From positions 2,794,741 through 2,858,740 of the forward strand of contig CM040441.1 of the NCBI GenBank assembly GCA_022749755.1: a stretch of 64,000 nt of DNA, read 5' to 3'. Below, one piece after another: positions 47,901-59,387 of this stretch. The notes under the pieces are model-generated. The model saw nothing but the letters and a program-made list of their open reading frames with translations. It did no database searches and was not told the origin of the DNA. Origin of the DNA: Azadirachta indica (Eukaryota; Streptophyta; Magnoliopsida; Sapindales; Meliaceae). The stretch's first letter is position 1; each line of letters opens with the position of its first letter. Position numbers and translations under genes: made by a program.

Positions 47901-48612
47901 ATTTGCATTCTAACAGCTGCATTTTAGATATTTTTCAGAGGTTGAGCATTATGATAGATGTTGCATCAGCGTTGGAGTATCTTCACTTTGGCTATCCGAC
48001 TCCTATAGTTCACTGTGATATAAAGCCCGGCAACATATTGTTAGACGAAAACATGGTTGCTCATTTGAGTGATTTTGGCATTGCAAAGCTCTTAACTGGA
48101 GAAGATCAGTCTATGATGCAAACACAAACCCTTGCCACAATAGGTTATATGGCACCAGGTTTGTTATATATTCTGGATTTGTATTTATTAATTAAAATTT
48201 TCTAAATTATTCACTTTTTGTGATCTTCATGTTATCCACAGAGTATGGAAGAGAAGGAAAAGTGTGGATCAAAGGTGACATTTACAGTTATGGGATTACA
48301 TTGATGGAAACATTTACTGGGATTAAACCCACAGACAAATTCTTTACGGGAGAAATGAGCTTGAAGAGTTGGGTTAGTCACTTGTTACACAACTCAGTGA
48401 TGGAACTTGTGGACAAAAGTTTTCTGAGAAGAGATGATGAACGTTTTGCTGCAAAGGAGCAATGTTTGTCATCTGTCTTGAATCTGGCTATGACGTGTAC
48501 TTCAGAATCACCAGAGTATGGGGTCAACGCTAAAGATATTGTTAATAGACTTTTAAAAATTAGAGACACATTGCTTAGAGCTATTGAAGGTGGAAGAAAA
48601 ATAAGAATGTGA
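44936..48612 (+). pseudogene. At3g47570-like non-RD LRR receptor kinase pseudogene (left-arm copy)
   Basis: Same exon plan as the intact right-arm gene: 44936-45649, 45772-46065, 46158-48158, 48242-48612, with identical splice sites. Exon 1 is 14 bp longer overall. Near 45285 it has lost CTCC and gained two bases, and near 45395 a 16-bp tandem copy of CTCTAGCTTTTACTAT was added, so the frame is lost. Exon 3 has GGA-to-TGA nonsense codons at 46376-46378 and 47039-47041 and lacks one Thr codon near 48128. The kinase half is otherwise well kept: IGIGSFGSVYKA, VAVKVF, HCDIKPGNILLD, DFGIAKLL. The LRR N-cap has CNWTGITF, losing one of the paired Cys. Not able to make a receptor, though the 3' half could be transcribed. 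Confidence 0.93.
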
Positions 48613-50410
48613 AGTCTAAATTAATTTTCTTTTGTTTCATCGATAATAAACTTTAATCCATGCAACAAATAATTTTAGTGCTAGAGTGTAAGATTTTTTT
48701 TTTCTCCTTTTTGGTTTATAAATTCTAGAATAATTAATGTAGACAACTCCATTTTCATGGGAGATGTTGCTTATTTCTATCCATTGCTCACTATATCCTT
48801 TATATAGTGATCATTTATAAAATAATTTTAATTATGATAGAAAACTTTATTATAAAGTATGTGGCATAATAGTTTAACAATTCTCTTATATATTCGAACA
48901 TCTGGTTTGCCATTTTCTTGATAAGTTAGCAAAATAAGTTAATCAGACCTATATTACAGAAGGAGGACCCGACATAAAAAAAAAAAGGCCCATATCCCAA
49001 CATTAGCCCATAAATCTCTTTGCAATTCAAACTAGACAACTAGAGTTTGAATAAGCTCAAATTATTGAGCCATCCTTAATAAAAATTTCATTAAAAGAAA
49101 TAATTTAAGGGGTTAAAAATATATAAAATTAAACTATTAAAGAAAAGACATTTTTTTCCACAACATAAAACAGTTCACTAATTAATATCAGGTCGCGAAG
49201 TTTGATATCAACACATATAAACTTGATTTATTTAATTGGCTTGTTATCTCAATCTAATTAATTATATTTAATGTTCAAAGATTTGAATAAAATCATGAAA
49301 TTGAAATTATTCTAATATCATATTATAAATTATTACATTAAAATTTCAAACTCAAGAATAACGTAGCGTTTGTTTTTTTTTATCTGAACTTTGAACATAA
49401 CTGAAATATAAATTTAACTGAAATATAAATTTAAATAATATGTTTGTTTTTATTTTAAAATATCTGAAAATAAGTATCAAGTTGTTTGTTTTGACAAAAT
49501 AAAAGTTTGAAAATTAATATTTTGACATATATAACCTTTTAAATAATATACTTATATCTAAATAATTTTTTGATTATATTAATAAATAATATATAAAAAA
49601 TTAATAAATTTTATTAGTATGTATATTATTTATATGCTTGACATATTTTTTCTTAAAAAATTAATCGATGATATAAATATCAATAAAAATTAAATAAAAA
49701 TAATAAGTCATATTATAATATATTTTTAATTATGTAAACATATAAATTTATTGCAATAATTAAAGTATAAAATAAGTAAGATTAAAAAGACAAGTAGAGG
49801 AGACTCATAGTAAAGAAGTGATCCGTTAAAAATAGTTAATTAGGGTTTTAATTTTGTAAGTAAATAATTTAATAAAATAGGGATATTTTTTAAAAAAAAA
49901 AAAAAAATATTAAAATATTCAGACATTTGTTCATTCAAATTTAAGTCAAAATTTTTAACTTAATTATATTAAGATGTTTTTAGCGAATATTCAAACATAA
50001 GTTAAAAAATAAAGAATTTTTAAATATTTGAATAATTATATTCAGATTTCAGTAAAAAAAAAAAAACAACCGCTAAGTGTCTAAATAATAATATTTAATT
50101 ATTTAATATAATTCTCGCCGTTTATATATACATCATCGTATCAACTATGGTACCCATGCAAATCTACATAAAAATCAATTACTATCGCAAATATCACGTA
50201 AATTAAGCATTCATTTTAGCAGATATTGACTTTGAAAGACTTTGGTTGTTAAAAGACTTTACTTGTAAAACGAGTTGATCTGAGGCTTCATATGTGCAAG
50301 GACCTCAAATTAAGATTTTTATTTTTCAAGGTATTCACACACTGATGCAATCTTCTTTTAATATTTAAATACAAATTATCTCTAACTATCTTGATTGTCA
50401 ATTTTACTTG
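48613..50410. other. 3' flank of the pseudogene, AT-rich, part of the left arm
   Basis: No coding region. Matches 57451-59387 inverted. Confidence 0.7.
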
Positions 50411-51250
50411 AAAAAATATCAAATTTTCTCCTAATTTATTTCAATTTAACCACTTACCTCCCTGTTGTTTCAAAATTATACTTTACCTCCCTATCCTCAA
50501 AATTTAATTCTTAGTTGTCAGTAGTTTTGTTATTTAAAAAATAGATAAATACAAAATTAATATAATATGAAAATTTTGAATAAAATTCAAACAATGGATC
50601 AAACTTGTAATCCATTTTATCGGTTTCAAATTAATACATAACAAAATAATTATAAAATCATATAATTATTCCCTAAACTAATTGTAGATCTAAAACTTTA
50701 ACAATTAACGCTCATAATTAGTCGTATACAATCTGCATAGTGTGCGTGGTAGTCAAAGATGAAAAAAATATTTTTTAGGGCTAATTATGAGCATTAATTT
50801 AGAAGCTTTAGATTTAGGATTAGTTTTAGGGATTAATTATTTGATTCTATAATTATTTCGTTATGTATTAATTTGAAATGGTGACTGTATTTTGTCATAA
50901 AACTAAAAAAATGGATTGCAGGTTTGGTTGATTGGGTATGAATTTTATAAACAGTTTTAAAATTTTATTAATTTTGTACTTATCTATTTTTCATACTTGG
51001 CCGTGAAACCAAAAAAAAATGTAAAAAAAAAAAAAAATTGCTTTGTAAGAGGTGGAAAAAGAAAAGAAATAAAAAGAAAAGGAAAAAATATAAAATTACT
51101 TTGTCGGAGGTGGAGAAAGAAACTAGATGAAAAAGAAAAAAAATAAAATGAGATATTAATTTAATTAGGGATAAATATGTCAAATGACAGAAACTACTAA
51201 TGATTAAGAATCAAATTTTGAGGATGGTGAGGTAAAGTGTAATTGGGGGA
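50411..51250. mobile_element. Foldback-type element with long inverted repeats, left-arm copy
   Basis: Both halves share, in inverted order, TTTACCTC..TATCCTCAAAATTT, TTGTATTTATCT-like, TTATGTATTAATTTGAAAT and CTCATAATTAG. They meet around GTATACAATCTGCATAGTGTGCGTGG (about 50727-50753). Inverted repeats of about 400 bp with a small centre. No coding capacity. Confidence 0.7.
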
Positions 51251-51535
51251 AAATAGGTATTTTTCTATTTTTCTTTTAATTTTCTCTTTTATTAACTTTC
51301 AAGATTCTTTTTGTCTCAAACCCTTGTCACCAAAGGTTATATTAAGTGCAGAAGATGTGTTCAAGATTTATGATTTTGCTTGGTTTAAATTTCTTAAATT
51401 ATTAATTTTTAATGATCATGTCATCTACAGTGAAAGAGAAGGAAATGTATATAAAAAACGTTGAACTTTATCTGTGTAAGAATCTTGATCTAAATTTTTT
51501 TTTTTGCTTTTATAAAGGTATCCATATAAAAACCT

Positions 51536-52166
51536 TTAATTACTTTAATTTTCTCCAATATTTTATTTACTTTCTTAGGACATATATGTTTGGCAACATT
51601 GGAAAATATACATTGATAACATAAATATGAGTTGGTAAACAATGGTCTATCATTGGTTATTGCCAATGTCTCGAAAGAAAAATATTATTACCTATTGATC
51701 AATTTAAATTAGCATGAAATATTAAATGAATGGAATTGAAAACTAGGAATTCTTTAAAACTAAAGTTATGTCCAAAATTGAAGTAACTCATCAATCATTT
51801 GAATCATCTTTAAGAATAATTCAATGAATGATATAATTATAATTGGTACTTTGAATCTTTTTATTTTATATATCAGTCAAATTAGTACTTATACATTAAA
51901 AAGAAAAAGAACAATATGCGGTACATATAAACTGTTACATTAATTATATATATTTATATATATATTTGCTTATTGATCCGTTGGTACAACTTTTACCAAC
52001 TAATATGCTAATATGCTATATGCTATATATACACACCATCTTCATCTGATTTTCCGACGGAAAATAATTTAGATTTTATTATTTGAACAATATTTTTCTA
52101 TTATTTTACGTTAATTAAAAATATTTCATGTTATTATGTATTTATATATTTTTTCATTTTTGGTAG
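51536..52166. other. Spacer start, AT-rich
   Basis: Just inside the left arm, 51390-51460 still recalls the intron-3/exon-4 junction of the receptor (ATGTCATCTACAGTGAAAGAG). 51536-52166 is AT-rich with no frame. The missing upstream exons of the Ulp1-like gene are not found here. Confidence 0.5.
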
Positions 52167-52460
52167 TGTCCTAAACAACCCATAAATTCAGAGTGTGGGT
52201 ATTATGTAATGAAGCATATAAAAGATATTATTGAAGAAGATCCAAATATTTCTATCCAACAAAAGGTTAGAATTATAACTTTGCAATTATTTCACTTATT
52301 TTATTAATTTTTTATAATATGCATGACTTCTAATGTTATTTTATTTTAATTTCATTATGTGTAATATCTTATGCAGTTTAAAAAAAAATGTTCATACAAA
52401 CAAGAAGAAATAGATGAGATGAGAAAAGATTGGGCTGAATTTGTTGTGCCAATTTTGTAA
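52167..52460 (+). pseudogene. C-terminal two exons of a transposon Ulp1-like cysteine protease
   Basis: Exon 52167-52265 (33 codons) reads CPKQPINSECGYYVMKHIKD and IIEEDPNISIQQK. Intron 52266-52376 (GT-AG). Exon 52377-52460 reads FKKKCSYKQEEIDEMRKDWA, ending EFVVPIL and TAA. The SECGYYVM block contains the catalytic cysteine of C48 (Ulp1/SENP) peptidases. This version is the type carried by plant CACTA and some Mutator-like elements. The His and Asp parts of the active site, which lie upstream, are absent, so it is a truncated remnant. The CACTA-like terminus at 53559 agrees with this origin. Confidence 0.75.
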
Positions 52461-53229
52461 TTAAAATAATTGTATTTTTTTAGTCTTTTGTTTTAGTTAT
52501 ATTTTTTAGTTTTACCTAAAGAATTTTGATGGATATGTTTGGTTATAGGTCTCTTTATCAACTTTTTATTCAATGTATTAAGTTATAAATTGATTGATAA
52601 GTGCATTGACTTAAAACTATGGCAAAGACTACAAAAGATAAGGTTGCTGCTTGTTAATTACCAAACTTTCTACTGCTTGACTACTTGTTGCTGGTTCTAC
52701 TTCCTGTTATTAGCTGTGTTTTTTCTTTTTTGCTATTTTCTTCTCCTAATGTTACTTTGCTGTAACCATTTCTGCTATAGTTTGTTATTGTTTCAGCTAG
52801 TTATTGATAAAGTTGTATATATACTATTGTAAATACTGTTACTGGGAGGTACTTGTTTCTTTTACTGTTATTTTTAGTTTTATAATTAGTAGATAAAACA
52901 GCTCTGTATGTGATATCTAGCATCAACTTGCTGATGTTTTTGATTCATGACCTGCTGCTGCTGTGCTACTATTTGTATTTGCAATTTGTAATGATACGAG
53001 CTATTTTAATTTAGACTTTTTTTTTAATCAATGTTTAATTTTTAAACAATTAATAAGATAAACATATGTATGAACTATTGAGTGATATTATTGTCGTGTA
53101 CATGTATTATATATATATATATATACACATATACATATATGTATATGTATATTTTTTGATAAATTAATTTTTATTTAATTGAATGTTGTTATAGTAACCA
53201 TTTTTGTTGTTACTTTAAGAATTATAATC

Positions 53230-53559
53230 TTAAAAATTTTAATAACTGTTGAAAATTATCTTCTTATATATTTAAATATTATTAAAAATAAATATTTTAT
53301 AAAATATTAATAACTGTTAAATACCGTTTTCTTATAAATTTAAGTACAGTTAAAAAGTGTTCTTTTATAAATTCGAATATTATTTAAAACTGCCTTCTTA
53401 TAAATTTAAAAACTAATAAAAATAATCTTCTTATCATAATAAAAGAGAACAGTTTTTGATATTTTAAAACATGTCAACAGATGACGGCTTGTAATACATT
53501 CTAAAAGAGTTTTTTAAAATGGTTTATAGCAGTTTTAAATGTGTAATAGTCTAGTAGTG
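53230..53559 (+). mobile_element. 3' end of a CACTA-type transposon with subterminal repeats
   Basis: Four or five imperfect units built on TTAATAACTGTTAAA and CTTCTTATAAATTTAA lie at about 53230-53440, a subterminal repeat pattern typical of CACTA ends. The sequence ends AGTCTAGTAGTG at 53559, the complement of a CACTA terminus. The element body toward the Ulp1-like exons (52461-53229) holds no other frame; an (AT)n run is at about 53109-53124. Confidence 0.6.
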
Positions 53560-56292
53560 ATCATTGAGTTCCTCATGCCTCATATCTATATGATCATCAT
53601 TTGTTCACTATTGTTTGTCTTGTTATGTGATGTAGATTTTCTAAACACAAATACACGTTATTACTAATAAATAATATACGATAAGTAGAGTTTTGTTTCC
53701 ATGACGATTGATTGCTTACTAAGTACCAAAATTATTTTAACTCTAATTTTATTTACATAACTTGAAAACAAAGAGGTATTGTAGAAAAGTAAACTAATTT
53801 AAAGCAAAATAATAAAATAAAACCAAATATGAAATCAAAGTAAAACAAAGAAGAATTCAAACAACTAAAACTCTAGGACGTCCAATTTGACAATAACTAA
53901 TTCGTATTGATTCTTCAATTCTTATTAATTAGGTTATTTTCTATGATTGATAGTCTGAGAGTCTATAATCTTTTCACTAGCCTCTCCAAGGTCTAACAAA
54001 AATAACCTTGATAGCTAATTTACTATACTCCTATAAGAATTGAAACTACCAAGAATTCATTAAACTTTGCGGATCTTATTTAGTGATTACACAAACCATA
54101 AAAGTATATTCCTATCTTAATGTAATTTATGGCATTCAACAAAATTAATTGGACACATAAATCTCCTTCCGGTTTCATTATGAATTACAAACCAACTAAA
54201 TAGTGGCCGATTATTTAGAAGTGCTAAGAATATTGAAAAATACTCAATCATAAAAGAAAATAAACATTAATTAACCAAGAAAAGTGTGAATCAAAACTTC
54301 ATAGGTAGGCTACATCCTAATCCTAGAAAAAGATAGATTAGTTTATGCAAAACATAAAGAAAACAATGAACATAGTCTTAGACATTTTCAGGTGGGGCAA
54401 AAAATATAATCTTGGAGCCCACCAATTTTGGAATATGTTAGACTTTTTACCTCCAAACCCGCCCCAATTTTCAAAAGGGGTTGGATTCTTAAACCCCAAA
54501 CCCACTTCAAATGGGATGGGATGGGGCGAGAACCCACGAATTCAGAATTTTGCCATCTCTATATAGAGAGGACTAAATTGTTGATTATGAGAAATTATAT
54601 GTTATTTTTGTCATTTTATTCCATTGTTGATTGTGAAAAGTCCAAGGATTTTTGCCGCTGCTTCAAAAGATGGGAGTATATTATGATATCCTATTAAAAT
54701 ATTTTAATGTACATGTCATTTTTTTTTAATAATATTCCTGTCAAAATCCTCTTACGTTTTTCTCCATACATATAATTTGATTCATAAAATTATTGTAAGT
54801 TATTAAATAGATATATGAAAATTTATGGCAATATTTTTATGTAACTCAGAATTAGCTGCCAATACTATTATCATTACAAATGTTATTAAACTATACGTTT
54901 ACCCTTCGTTTTAATATTTATATATTTACACTCCCTCCCTCTTTTTCTTTTCACTCTCTCTTTTGTCCAATCTTGTCTCTTAATTTTTTCCTTTTTCATC
55001 TCCTTCCAAAAGCACATGATATGCACGACTCATATAAACTTTTTTCATTCTTTATAAACGATAAATCTTTTTTTTTAAAAAAAATTAGAAAGCTAATTGA
55101 ATTGCCACGTGCCAACATTTGGCGGTAAGACAAAATTCTTTTACTTATGCAATTACTAATTTTAAGTTAAAGTTTATAATTTTCAGAAAGAAAAAGTGAA
55201 GCTAAAAGCTAACAACCTTTTGTTTTTATAATGGTATTGTAAATTACTTCTTAAAATTATGTGCAGAAATTAGGGGATTCTACCAAACTTCCGAAGTGTG
55301 TTTCATGAAAATTAATTCTTAAAATTAGGCAGAGAGATGCCACATGCCATGTGACCTTCTAACAAACAAATTATTGGTAAAAGACAAATTCTCACAAAAT
55401 TTTGAAAGAATAATAATTTTATGTGTATTATTTCTCTGTCAATCTAAATAGTGTAAGAGGCAAAGACGAATAATGGAAAGATTAAAATATTTAAATGGTA
55501 AAATTAATAGGCTATTATTTTAAAAATAATTAATAAATTAAAGAATAAATCGATATCTTTGCAAAGTTATAGGGATAAAATTATCTATAAGTATAAAAGA
55601 TGGTCTAAAATATAAATAATACAATAAAAACTTTTGACCAAATTGTGGGGCCGGGTTGCCAGGGCCTCCTCAAGCGTTGATGGCGCTTCGCCATTGAATC
55701 TAAACATATAACGTGTAAGAACTCTGAATAGATTGAAAATTTAAATATATAAATTTAAACTACAATAAAAAATAAAAATTTTCAAATTACTTTATTAGAC
55801 ATAATTACCAATTTTTCTGTAATTTCCCTTGTAGCATTCAAACCACACCCACCAGTGGACATATAAAAACCTTAAATCAACATCTTTAACAACTAACATC
55901 TTCTCAAGTCAATGTCTCATTCTAAAAAACTATATTTAAAAATACTTGCTTCAAGTTGAGCTTAACTTTCTAAAATTAAAAAGGTTAAAGTTGAATGATT
56001 AATAAGTCTTTTGTAATTAATTTGAAATTAGTTCTGGAAAGCAGAGATGTTAGAGCTTTCAGCTAGATTTTTGAGGTTATTTTTTGAAAGAATATGTATA
56101 ACTTCTCGATAATTAAATTGAAACATTCAAAATTCCAATTAAAGTCTACATTAAAGTTTTAAAAAGATTGTTGAATGAATTTTGCCTTTTATTGTGGGAA
56201 AAAGATGTGAAGGGATCAATTTTTATATTGATTTGACCAACTTTTTTTTTTTAAATTAGTAGTTATGTATGAAAAGATTGAAGGTTAAATTT
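53560..56292. other. Spacer, dispersed repeat and AT-rich DNA
   Basis: About 53630-54130 is the inverted partner of the dispersed repeat at 34870-35330. About 54410-54560 has CCAAACCCGCC and GGGATGGGATGGGGCG stretches, and 55645-55690 a GC-rich stretch (GGGGCCGGGTTGCCAGGGCC), neither assigned. 56140-56285 resembles 44490-44610 inverted. No gene seen. Confidence 0.55.
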
Positions 56293-56599
56293 ATGGATAC
56301 CTTTATAAAACCAAAAAATCTTTAGATCAAGATTCTTACACAGATAAAGTTCAACGTTTTTTATATACATTTCCTTCTCTTCCACAAATAAAGTTCAACG
56401 TTTTTTATATACATTTCCTTCTCTTCCATTGTAGATGACATGATCATTAAAAATTAATAATTTAAGAAATTTAAACTAAGCAAAATCATAAATCTTGAAC
56501 AGCTCTTGTGCACTTAATATAACCTTTGGTGACAAGAGTTTGAGACAAAAAGAATCTTGAAAGTTAATAAAAAGAGAAAATTAAAAGAAAAATAAAAAA

Positions 56600-57450
56600 A
56601 TACCAATTTTTCCCCAATTGCACTTTACCTCGCTATCCTCAAAATTTGATTCTTAATCATTAGTGGTTTCTGTCATTTGACATATTTACCCCTAATTAAA
56701 CTAATATCTCCTTTCATTTTTTTTTTCTTTTTCATCTAGTTTCTTTCTCCACCTCAGACAAAGTAATTTTATATTTTTTCCTTTTCTTTTATTTCTTTTC
56801 TTTTTCCACCTCTTACAAAGCAATTTATATTTTTTTACATTTTTTTTTTGTTTTCACGGCCAAGTATGAAAAGCAGATAAGTACAAAATTAATAAAATTT
56901 TAAAACTGTTTATAAAATTCATACCCAATCAACCAAACCTGCAATCCATTTTTTTAGTTTTATGACAAAATACAGTCACCATTTCAAATTAATACATAAC
57001 AAAATAATTATAGAATCAAATAATTAATCCCTAAAACTAATCCTAAATCTAAAGTTTCTACAATTAATGCTCATAATTAGCCCTAAAGAAAATTTCTTTC
57101 ATCTTTGACTACCACGCACACTATGCAGATTGTATACGACTAATTATGAGCGTTAATTGTTAAAGTTTTAGGTCTACAATTAGTTGTAGGGAATAATTAT
57201 ACGATTTTACAATTATTTTGTTATGTATTAATTTGAAATTGATAAAATGGATTACAAGTTTGATCCATTGTTTGAATTTTATTCAAAATTTTCATATTAT
57301 ATTAATTTTGTATTTATCTACTTTTTAAATGACAAAAACTATTGACAACTAAAAATTAAATTTTGAGGATAGGGAGGGAGGTAAAGTATAATTTTGAAAC
57401 AATAGGGAGGTAAGTGGTTAAATTGAAATAAATCGGGAGAAAATTTGATA
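56600..57450. mobile_element. Foldback-type element with long inverted repeats, right-arm copy
   Basis: Counterpart of 50411-51250. The left half begins TTTTTCCCCAATTGCACTTTACC, and the right half ends with the complement of AATTTTCTCCC...ACTTTACCTCCC. Its presence at the same place in both arms shows it was there before the inverted duplication. Confidence 0.7.
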
Positions 57451-59387
57451 TTTTTTCAAGTAAAATTGACAATGAAGATAGGTAGATTGCCACGTATCAA
57501 TATTTGAGGGTAAAACAAAGTCTTCTATAAAAACATTATGAAAATACCAACTTTAACTGAATCCAAACATATAAAATACCATTTTTGCACAATCGAAACA
57601 AACCAAAGTGTTAAACCTGATAATTTGTATTTAAATATTAAAAGAAGATTGCATCAGTGTGTGAATACCTTGAAAAATAAAAATCTTAATTTGAGGTCCT
57701 TGCACATATGAAGTCTCAGATCAACTCGTTTTACAAGTAAAGTCTTTCAACAACCAAAGTCTTTCAAAGTCAATATCTGGTAAAATGAATGCTTAATTTA
57801 CGTGATATTTGCGATAGTAATTGATTGTTATGTAGATTTGCATGAGTACCATAGTTGATATGATTATGTATATATAAACGGCAAGAATAATATTAAATAA
57901 TTAAATATTATTATTTAGACACTTAGCGGTTGTTTTTTTTTTACTGAAATTTAAATATAATTATTCAAATATTTAAAAATTCTTTATTTTTTAATTTATG
58001 TTTGAATATTCACTAAAAATATTTTAATATAATTAAGTTAAAAATTTTAATTTAAATTTGAATGAACAAATGTCTGAATATTTTAATATTTATTTTTAAA
58101 AAATATCCCTATTTTATTAAATTATTTACTTACAAAATTAAAACCCTAATTAACTATTTTTAACGGATCACTTCTTTATTATGGGTCCCTTCTACTTGTC
58201 TTTTTAATCTTACTTATTTTATACTTTAAGTATTGCAATAAATTTATATATTTACATAATTAAAAATATATTATAATATGACTTATTATTTTTATTTAAT
58301 TTTTATTGATATTTATATCATCGATTAATTTTTTAAAAAAAAATATGTCAAGCATATAAATAATATACATACTAATAAAAAATTTATTAATTTTTTTATA
58401 TATTATTGTATTAATATAATCAAAATTATTTAAATATAAGTATATTATTTAAAAGGTTATATATGTCAAAATATTAATTTTGAAACTTTTATTTTGTCAA
58501 AACAAACAACTTAATACTTATTTTCAGATATTTTAAAATAAAAACAAACATATTATTAAAATTTATATTTCAGTTAAATTCAGATTTTAGTCATGTTCAA
58601 AGTTCAGATAAATAAAAAAACAAACGTTACGTTATTCTTGAGTTTGAAATTTTAATGTAATAATTTATAATATGATATTAGAATAATTTCAATTTCATGA
58701 TTTTATTCAAATCTTTGAACATTAAATATAATTAATTAGATTGAGATAACAAGCCAATTAAATAAATCAAGTTTATATGTGTTGATATCAAACTTCGCGA
58801 CCTGATATTAATTAGTGAACTGTTTTATGTTGTGGACAAAAATGTCTTTTCTTTAATAGTTTAATTTTATATATTTTTAACCCCTTAAATTATTTCTTTT
58901 AATGAAATTTTTATTAAGGATGGCTCAATAATTTGAGCTTATTCAAACTCTAGTTGTCTAGTTTGAATTGCAAAGAGATTTATGGGCTAATGTTGGGATA
59001 TGGGCCTTTTTTTTTTTTTTTTATGTCGGGTCCTCCTTCTGTAATATAGGTCTGATTAACTTATTTTGCTAACTTATCAAGAAAATGGCAAACCAGATGT
59101 TCGAATATATAAGAGAATTGTTAAACTATTATGCCACATACTTTATAATAAAGTTTTCTATCATAATTAAAATTATTTTATAAATGATCACTATATAAAG
59201 GATATAGTGAGCAATGGATAGAAATAAGCAACATCTCCCATGAAAAATGAGTTGTCTACATTAATTATTCTAGAATTTATAAACCAAAAGGGAGAAAAAA
59301 AAAAATTCTTACACTCTAGCACTAAAATTATTTGTTGCATGCATTAAAGTTTATTATCGATGAAACAAAAGAAAATTAATTTAGAGT
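57451..59387. other. 3' flank of the intact receptor gene
   Basis: AT-rich, no coding region. Includes about 170 bp (57465-57640) missing from the left arm. Polyadenylation should lie shortly below 59387 on the minus strand. Confidence 0.6.

Larger units (their letters stand above)
44655..51535 (+). repeat. Left arm of large inverted duplication
   Basis: Matches 56293-63351 in reverse complement across receptor gene, introns, 3' flank and a foldback element. Outer break near TAGATAAAGTTGAAAATTACC (44655), inner break near ATAAAGGTATCCATA (51535). Compared with the right arm it has lost about 170 bp near 50380 and about 35 bp of promoter. Confidence 0.9.

Noticed and set aside
52539..52832. 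97-codon hydrophobic ORF as a membrane protein gene
   Set aside because: Low-complexity L/F/C-rich frame in transposon DNA without a recognisable domain.
43308..53559. One CACTA element of about 10 kb that captured the whole left-arm receptor
   Set aside because: Termini share only eight bases, 3-bp flanks differ (TTT and ATC), and the receptor match continues in the inverted arm with its own flank. Two separate fragments are more likely.
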